A DNA stretch of 64,000 nt from Mogibacterium sp. (lineage in GTDB: Bacteria; Bacillota; Clostridia; Peptostreptococcales; Anaerovoracaceae), in contig JAFRGC010000066.1 in assembly GCA_017434025.1 (NCBI GenBank), positions 24,074 through 88,073 on the forward strand. Direction: 5' to 3'. Shown one piece after another: positions 1 through 3,692 of the stretch. How positions within the stretch are numbered: position 1 is the first letter of the stretch; each line of letters starts with the position of its first letter. The position numbers were made by a program, and so were the translations under genes. Below the pieces are notes generated by a model. It ran no database searches and was not told the DNA's origin. It saw only the letters and a list, made by a program, of their open reading frames with translations.

Positions 1-143
1 GTGCCGGATGCGTGGTTCTGGGAGTCGGTTCCGATCGCCAGTTCCATTGGTTCTCCGTATACAGCATTCCGGTCATAGAAAGCCTTCAGCTTGTCCGGAA
101 TGTCCTTGAGGCTCAGCTGTCCGTATGTCTGGGATTTCCACAT
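1..143 (-). CDS. YkuK family (DUF458) RNase H-like protein, 5' part only
   Basis: The first 47 codons of a gene that continues off the left edge. The ATG at 141-143 has a good AGGAG ribosome site about 8 bases upstream. The start of the protein (MWKSQTYGQLSL, then ELAIGTDSQNH) matches what I know of the YkuK/DUF458 family: a short N-terminal lead and a first beta strand ending in I-G-T-D-S-Q, the expected first metal-binding Asp of an RNase H-like fold. YkuK-type proteins have been linked to stress and sporulation, but the substrate is unknown. Only about a third of the protein is visible, so the family call is moderate. Confidence 0.6.
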   Translation of the reverse strand, partial: MWKSQTYGQLSLKDIPDKLKAFYDRNAVYGEPMELAIGTDSQNHASG

Positions 144-188
144 ATCTTTCTCTCCTTTCTGCAAAATTGTCACCCCGCTGCCGGGGTC

Positions 189-264
189 TGGTGATCCCCG
201 TGGGATTCGAACCCACACCATCCGGATTAAAAGTCCGGTGTCGTAGCCGTTTGACCAGAGGATC
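189..264 (-). tRNA. tRNA-Lys(TTT)
   Basis: Full cloverleaf on the minus strand: 7-bp acceptor GATCCTC/GGGGATC with one wobble, anticodon loop CTTTTAA giving UUU, T-loop TTCGAAT, discriminator A and an encoded CCA (189-191). It is the last of the Lys-Asn-Tyr cluster in the direction of transcription. Confidence 0.95.
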
Positions 265-276
265 ATGGTCTGTAAT

Positions 277-352
277 TGGCGATCCCCGTGAGACTTGAAC
301 TCACATCAACGGATTAACAGTCCGCCGTCCTGACCGATTGAACGAGAGGATC
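277..352 (-). tRNA. tRNA-Asn(GTT)
   Basis: Cloverleaf with acceptor GATCCTC/GGGGATC, anticodon loop CTGTTAA giving GUU, discriminator G and encoded CCA (277-279). The acceptor stem is identical to that of the neighbouring tRNA-Lys. Confidence 0.95.
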
Positions 353-353
353 A

Positions 354-437
354 TGGTCGGCAGGGCTGGACTCGAACCAGCGTGTTTCTACGTCGTGGGG
401 TTACGGCCCACTGCAATCGCCGCTATGCCACCTGCCG
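354..437 (-). tRNA. tRNA-Tyr(GTA), class II
   Basis: Acceptor CGGCAGG/CCTGCCG, anticodon stem GTGGG/CCCAC, loop CCGTAAC with GUA anticodon, a long variable arm of about 13 nt as expected for bacterial tRNA-Tyr, discriminator A and encoded CCA. It starts 1 nt from the 5' end of tRNA-Asn, so the three are clearly cotranscribed. Confidence 0.95.
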
Positions 438-745
438 ATATTGATACTTGTGTTATTGATACTTGTGTTGTTGGAGCCTGGGTCCTGACACCTCGGCCCA
501 TTGAAAAACCGCCTGCCTCGTTCGAGACAAGCGGCCGTGGTTAACTGGTTTCCCGGAGGGTGCGCCTGGCTAGCTCTGTTCTTGCCGCGCGCCCACTATT
601 CTTGTCTCTTTATTGCACACCAAGCTGCTTCCCAGCTCCGTGCTCTGGAATTTTGCTCTGCTATTCATGATCTCCGAATTATGATGGCAATATAGCATTC
701 CTGATTGTTCCTTTCCTGTTTCTTTCTTGTTTGCTCTTTCGTTAT
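438..745. other. gene-free stretch between tRNA-Tyr and the lipoprotein gene
   Basis: On the minus strand this is the 3' untranslated region of the lipoprotein gene (about 210 nt), then a strong terminator (504-534), then the leader of the Lys-Asn-Tyr cluster. The leader carries a direct repeat AACACAAGTATCAAT (two copies, around 441-470). The 535-745 part is GC-rich in its lower half and could hold a structured RNA, but I could match it to no known family. Confidence 0.4.
504..534 (-). terminator. rho-independent terminator upstream of the Lys-Asn-Tyr cluster
   Basis: Minus-strand 12-bp stem CCGCTTGTCTCG/CGAGGCAGGCGG (wobbles included) closed by AA and followed by TTTTT. It ends the lipoprotein transcript before the tRNA cluster. 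Its left arm is almost the same as that of the terminator at 2384-2414. Confidence 0.85.
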
Positions 746-1417
746 CTAGTTCTTCAGCATCCATTCCGGGATCGAATCCAAAACTCCGTTGACTGCGCTC
801 ACAAGCCCTCCGGTCAGCACGTCTACGATCGCGTCGTCTGACTTGAGCTCGTCGACGATCCACTGGTCTTCGACTTTGGTCATCGAGAGCGTCGCGGTCT
901 TCTCGTAGTTCTTCGTGTTGAGCTGCGTGAGTTTGGCGGTCAGGGCTTCTGCTGCTTTGGCCGCGATCTCTTCTTCGGTGGCATTGGTCAGTGCCATCAT
1001 GATGAAGGCCTGCGCGATGAAATCGTTGAAGGTCTCGGTAAAAGCTTCTCCCATCCCATAGGTCCTGATCTTGACGTCTACTGTTGCCTTGTCTCCGTCG
1101 ATCTGCTCGTTGCTGAGTTCGTAGTCAAAATCCAGCAGTTTGGGCTTCATCTCCTCTTCGTAGACTGCGGAGAGCCCGGTGTCTTCGATGACTTTGTCCA
1201 GGTTGTCCATCTGGGCTGCGGTCGCGAGCAGATCCAGTTTTCCTCCGGCGTAAACTGTTGCCATGGTCTCATCGTCCTGGGTCTTCAGTGCCGTGAAGAA
1301 TATATCTGCTGTAGCCGAAGGTTCTGCCGGCTCTGGCTGCTCCGGTGCCTTGGCGCCGCAAGCGCACAGGCTGATGAGCATTGCTGTGAGTAAAACTAAT
1401 GTCAGTATCTTCTTCAT
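746..1417 (-). CDS. predicted surface lipoprotein (DUF5105/DUF4878-like)
   Basis: About 223 aa. The start is set at the ATG at 1415-1417 (MKKILTLVLLTAML), preceded by a GAGGGGG ribosome site; the longer reading frame upstream lacks one. A lipoprotein signal peptide ends in S-L-C-A-C-G, so the mature N-terminus would be the lipidated Cys before GAKAPEQPEP. A short Pro/Glu linker leads into one compact alpha/beta domain that starts ADIFFTALKTQDDETMATVY and ends in amphipathic helices. The layout resembles clostridial DUF5105/DUF4878 lipoproteins, whose role is unknown. It stands alone between tRNA clusters. Confidence 0.7.
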   Translation of the reverse strand: MKKILTLVLLTAMLISLCACGAKAPEQPEPAEPSATADIFFTALKTQDDETMATVYAGGKLDLLATAAQMDNLDKVIEDTGLSAVYEEEMKPKLLDFDYELSNEQIDGDKATVDVKIRTYGMGEAFTETFNDFIAQAFIMMALTNATEEEIAAKAAEALTAKLTQLNTKNYEKTATLSMTKVEDQWIVDELKSDDAIVDVLTGGLVSAVNGVLDSIPEWMLKN

Positions 1418-1490
1418 ACTGCACCCCCTCTCTGTACGTTTTCTATTATGCGCCATCCGGGGGTGTCAGTGCTACTGTAATTTCGAATGA

Positions 1491-1629
1491 AAAGTCCGAG
1501 AATAACGCAACAGCCTTTTTTCCTGCTCTACCTACTGAGCTACTGTCGCATAGGTGCGACAGACTGGATTCGAACCAATGACTAGGGGATTTACATTCCG
1601 ATGTAACTGTATACTCCGCTTCGGACTTT
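1491..1629 (-). ncRNA. element A: apparent circularly permuted tRNA in a conserved RNA scaffold
   Basis: Read on the minus strand: a 9-nt arm (1629-1621) pairs perfectly with the last 9 nt (1499-1491). Next comes a conserved flank (AGCGG...ACAG.T.CATCG), then a tRNA 3' half (1599-1555: GGA, loop ATGTAAA, TCCCC, 5-nt variable, T-arm with TTCGAAT, CTGTCGC, A), CC, a TAT linker, then a tRNA 5' half (1549-1522: GCGACAG, TA, D-arm GCTC/GAGC with GG in the loop, A, GG), then a conserved flank AAAAAAGGCTGTT. Joining 1522 to 1599 gives an exact 73-nt cloverleaf with 7-bp acceptor and GGGGA/TCCCC anticodon stem; the anticodon reads GUA. The flanks pair again through ACAGTT/GGCTGT. It begins 1 nt after the CCA of tRNA-Ile. 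Identity, processing and activity are inferred. Confidence 0.7.
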
Positions 1630-1630
1630 A

Positions 1631-1710
1631 TGGTGCGCTATCATGGATTCGAACCATGGACCGCTCGCATATCAGACGAGAACTCTATACCAGACTGAGT
1701 TTAATAGCGC
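1631..1710 (-). tRNA. tRNA-Ile(GAT)
   Basis: Acceptor GCGCTAT/ATAGCGC, anticodon stem CTCGT/GCGAG, loop CTGATAT giving GAU, T-loop TTCGAAT, discriminator A, encoded CCA (1631-1633). The D-loop is long and A/T rich, unlike the Lys-Asn-Tyr set. Confidence 0.9.
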
Positions 1711-1716
1711 ATACTT

Positions 1717-1757
1717 GTCACAAGGGGGACCATCGAAGATGGTGGATCCCTTATGAC
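1717..1757 (-). other. hairpin in the Ile-Trp tRNA spacer
   Basis: The spacer is almost wholly one stem: 10 bp GTCATAAGGG/CCCTTGTGAC outside and ACCATC/GATGGT inside. No T-run follows, so it is not a terminator. It may guide precursor processing or be a tRNA remnant. Confidence 0.5.
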
Positions 1758-1760
1758 GTT

Positions 1761-1835
1761 TGGCACCCTGAGTAAGATTTTAACTCACATCTTACGGCTT
1801 TGGAGGCCGTTGTTCTGACATTGAACTATCAGGGT
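1761..1835 (-). tRNA. tRNA-Trp(CCA) with altered D- and T-loops
   Basis: Acceptor ACCCTGA/TCAGGGT, anticodon stem ACGGC/GCCGT, loop CTCCAAA giving CCA, discriminator G and encoded CCA (1761-1763). The T-loop reads TTAAAAT instead of TTCRAAT, so position 56 is A, and the D-loop reads AATGTCA, so position 19 is U. The usual G19-C56 tertiary pair is thus replaced by a possible U19-A56 pair, which suggests a functional but unusual tRNA rather than a decayed one. Confidence 0.85.
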
Positions 1836-1839
1836 ATGT

Positions 1840-1890
1840 ACTAGTGCATGTTCCTGTGGATGCACTAGTGCTGGCACCTGGGTAAGTGCC
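1840..1890 (-). other. paired hairpins in the Trp-Asp tRNA spacer
   Basis: A perfect 10-bp inverted repeat (ACTAGTGCAT/ATGCACTAGT, 1840-1849 and 1860-1869) is followed by a GGCAC/GTGCC stem (1873-1890). There is no poly-U tract, so a processing or spacer role is more likely than termination. Confidence 0.5.
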
Positions 1891-1898
1891 GGGTCAAA

Positions 1899-1973
1899 TG
1901 GCGGTCAGTATGGGAGTTGAACCCATGTCTTCCGATAGACAGTCGGAGATAATAGCCGTTATACGAACTGACC
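1899..1973 (-). tRNA. tRNA-Asp(GTC)
   Basis: Acceptor GGTCAGT/ACTGACC, anticodon stem TCCGA/TCGGA, loop CTGTCTA giving GUC, discriminator G as expected for Asp, encoded CCA (1899-1901). Confidence 0.92.
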
Positions 1974-1976
1974 ATG

Positions 1977-2051
1977 TGGTGATCCCCGTGGGACTCGAAC
2001 CCAACATTGTCGGGGCGAAAGCCCGATGTCCTACCTTTAGACGAGGAGACC
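1977..2051 (-). tRNA. tRNA-Glu(TTC)
   Basis: Acceptor GGTCTCC/GGGGATC (two wobbles), anticodon stem TCGGG/CCCGA, loop CTTTCGC giving UUC, T-loop TTCGAGT, discriminator A, encoded CCA. Confidence 0.92.
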
Positions 2052-2054
2052 ATG

Positions 2055-2131
2055 TGGTTGCGGAGGTCGGATTCGAACCGACGATCTTTTGGGTATGAGC
2101 CAAGAGAGCTAAACCGCTGCTCCACTCCGCA
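2055..2131 (-). tRNA. tRNA-Met(CAT), initiator-like D-arm
   Basis: Acceptor TGCGGAG/CTCCGCA, loop CTCATAC giving CAU, encoded CCA (2055-2057). The D-arm TGGAGCAG...AGCTC is that of initiator tRNA. But the first pair is T1-A72 rather than a mismatch, and the anticodon stem has only two G-C pairs next to the loop instead of three. Initiator or elongator use is therefore open. Confidence 0.88.
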
Positions 2132-2146
2132 ACAATGATAAAAATT

Positions 2147-2223
2147 TGGTGCTCCACACAGGATTCGAACCTGTACTGAATGGACTCTCAGCCCACTTCC
2201 TCTACCCATTGGGATACTGGAGC
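2147..2223 (-). tRNA. tRNA-Leu(GAG), short variable arm
   Basis: Acceptor GCTCCAG/GTGGAGC (innermost pair mismatched), loop CTGAGAG giving anticodon GAG, T-loop TTCGAAT, discriminator A, encoded CCA. The variable region is only about 5 nt although bacterial tRNA-Leu normally has a long variable arm, so identity from the anticodon alone is less certain. Confidence 0.75.
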
Positions 2224-2228
2224 AAATG

Positions 2229-2362
2229 CGATGCCCGAGAATATAGAAACAGCCTTTTTCACATGCAAGCATGTGCGGCCGGATTCGAACCGGCAAGTTT
2301 CGTACCTTAAACAAAATGAATTCCAATTCTCGATGAAGCTGTGTTCACCGCTTCGGGCATCG
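2229..2362 (-). ncRNA. element B: second tRNA-like scaffold RNA
   Basis: Same design as element A at the other end of the tRNA cluster. A perfect 10-bp terminal stem (2362-2353 with 2238-2229) differs in sequence from that of A. The flanks are conserved (17 of 22 positions on the 5' side; AAAAAGGCTGTT and TATTCTCGG on the 3' side), with the inner stem ACAGCT/GGCTGT. Inside lie a possible anticodon hairpin around GAATTGGAATTC, a long variable-arm hairpin, a T-arm GCCGG/CCGGC with TTCGAAT, then CACATG joined by CTTG to CATGTG. There is no D-arm, so a full tRNA cannot be rebuilt. It may be degenerate or a reduced relative. Confidence 0.55.
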
Positions 2363-2383
2363 ATTCAATAACAATTACATAAG

Positions 2384-2414
2384 AAAAACCGCTTATCCCA
2401 TCTGAGACAAGCGG
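2384..2414 (-). terminator. rho-independent terminator upstream of element B
   Basis: Minus-strand 11-bp stem CCGCTTGTCTC/GGGATAAGCGG (wobbles included) with loop AGAT, followed by TTTTT. It stands just before the second tRNA cluster, mirroring the terminator at 504-534 before the first. Confidence 0.85.
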
Positions 2415-2452
2415 CCTTGATTACTCTATTCTATGCCCGGCACCTAATTACA

Positions 2453-2581
2453 TCACATTACATGCCGCACACACCCGCTGTATGTCTCAGATCTGCACAC
2501 GAAACCATGCTCCAGGCAAATGTCCTGAAGATCAATGATCATATCAAATTCATTGAATGAATAACTCAGATATAGCATCAT
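2453..2581 (-). CDS. small ORF of 42 aa, unknown function
   Basis: Starts ATGATG at 2581 with an AGAAAGGA ribosome site about 8 nt upstream and runs 42 codons (MMLYLSYSFNEFDMIIDLQD...) to a TGA, ending about 40 nt before the 2384-2414 terminator. The protein is acidic with one amphipathic helix and two Cys. I recognise no family. The ribosome site and terminator make expression plausible, but it could be a chance ORF. Confidence 0.35.
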   Translation of the reverse strand: MMLYLSYSFNEFDMIIDLQDICLEHGFVCRSETYSGCVRHVM

Positions 2582-2751
2582 TTCGTGGTCCTTTCTAATT
2601 TCTTTGATCTAGTGGCCTTCCGGCCCTTCATCTGCAGAGACTATATCACACATGCCAAACGTTGTAAATTCAACCCGTAGTTTAATCCAGTCTCTTGGCC
2701 TTGAGGCGGTGGCCGTTGGCCCTTGCAATGAGCACCTTTGGCATCTGCATT

Positions 2752-2814
2752 GATCTCCACTGGCTTTGCAATGATCTCCACTGGCTTTGCAATGATCTCC
2801 ACTGGCTTTGCAAT
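2752..2814. repeat. 21-bp tandem repeat, three copies
   Basis: Three identical head-to-tail copies of gatctccactggctttgcaat, with a degenerate partial copy to the left (about 2725-2751). The period is a multiple of three, so frames stay open on both strands, but no ribosome site supports a protein. Confidence 0.9.
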
Positions 2815-2903
2815 AAGCTCTACCCTTCTTGCAATGATAGTATAGCAAGATCCCTAGTATTTGGGGTCGCTTCACAGGCGACAAGTCCCATCCGACAGGC
2901 ACA

Positions 2904-3300
2904 GCACACAATGGTTGTGTGCCTACATGCCTTGTTACTGTGCAATCCGGTCACTCGGCACACAATAGTTGTGTGCCTACATGCCTTGTTACTGTGCAAT
3001 CCGGGCCTTCGGCACACAATGGTTGTGTGCCTGACTGCCTTGTTACTGTGCAATCCGGTCACTCGGCACACAAAGGTTGTGTGCCCACATGCCTTATCAC
3101 TGTGCAATCCGGTCACTCGGCACACAATGGTTGTGTGCCTGACTGCCTTGTCACTGTGCAATCCGGGCCTTCGGCACACAATGGTTGAGTGCCTGACTGC
3201 CTTGTCACTGTGCAATCCGGGCCTTCGGCACACAATGGTTGTGTGCCTACATGCCTTGTCACTATGTAATCCGGTCACTTGGCACACAATGGTTGTGTGC
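2904..3300. repeat. 54-bp tandem repeat array with eight palindromes
   Basis: Eight near-identical inverted repeats (GCACACAATGGTTGTGTGC and variants) start every 54 bp at 2904, 2958, 3012, 3066, 3120, 3174, 3228 and 3282. They are separated by 35 bp that is also conserved and comes in two main versions, ending TCACTC or GCCTTC. The conserved spacing DNA excludes CRISPR. Each unit can form a hairpin on either strand. Long frames through the array follow from 54 being divisible by three. Confidence 0.9.
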
Positions 3301-3450
3301 TTTCCCGCTGACCGACCTAGAATCTGTGTACTTTACACTCAACAATGATAGGATCGTTATTTACTGCATCTACTTATAAGGTGTTTTTCCACCCTAAACT
3401 GTTGCAACAAAGATGGATTGCATTCTGTTTATGCTGGTTGCTGCTCAGTT

Positions 3451-3531
3451 AAGGTTCAGTTGGGATTCAGTCTGGCTTCAGTTGGGGTTCAGTTGGGGTC
3501 CCATTGAAGTTCAGTTGAGATTCTGTTGAGC
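3451..3531. repeat. degenerate ~11-bp repeats (TTCAGTTGGGG type)
   Basis: Seven or so imperfect head-to-tail copies of a ttcagttgggg-like unit. No gene is visible between 3301 and 3692 on either strand, and the only other feature there is the terminator at 3542-3579. Confidence 0.7.
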
Positions 3532-3541
3532 CTCACAGACC

Positions 3542-3579
3542 AAAAGAGACCGATCCTCGTATCTGAGTTCCGGTCTCTT
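3542..3579 (-). terminator. possible terminator after the TIR-TPR gene
   Basis: Minus-strand 9-bp stem AAGAGACCG/CGGTCTCTT with a short inner CTC/GAG pairing, followed by TTTTGG, about 115 nt past the stop codon. Confidence 0.55.
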
Positions 3580-3692
3580 GTCATGCATATTATTCGGATT
3601 GATGCGTCTGGCTGTTATGCACCAAAGTGCAACTGTGCCAAATTGTTTCTGTACCTTGCTGTTCTATGCCAAATTGCACTCGCGCCTTGCTG

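Noticed and set aside
1491-2362. tmRNA or group I intron as an explanation of elements A and B
   Set aside because: No tag reading frame or pseudoknot series for tmRNA, and none of the group I P/Q/R/S core; the non-tRNA parts total only about 60 nt.
2904-3300. CRISPR array
   Set aside because: The DNA between the palindromes is conserved in every unit, so there are no unique spacers, and no cas genes are present.
2695-3348. Open frames of 217, 155 and 89 codons through the 54-bp array on both strands
   Set aside because: They stay open only because the repeat period is a multiple of three; no ribosome sites, and the peptides have no known motif.
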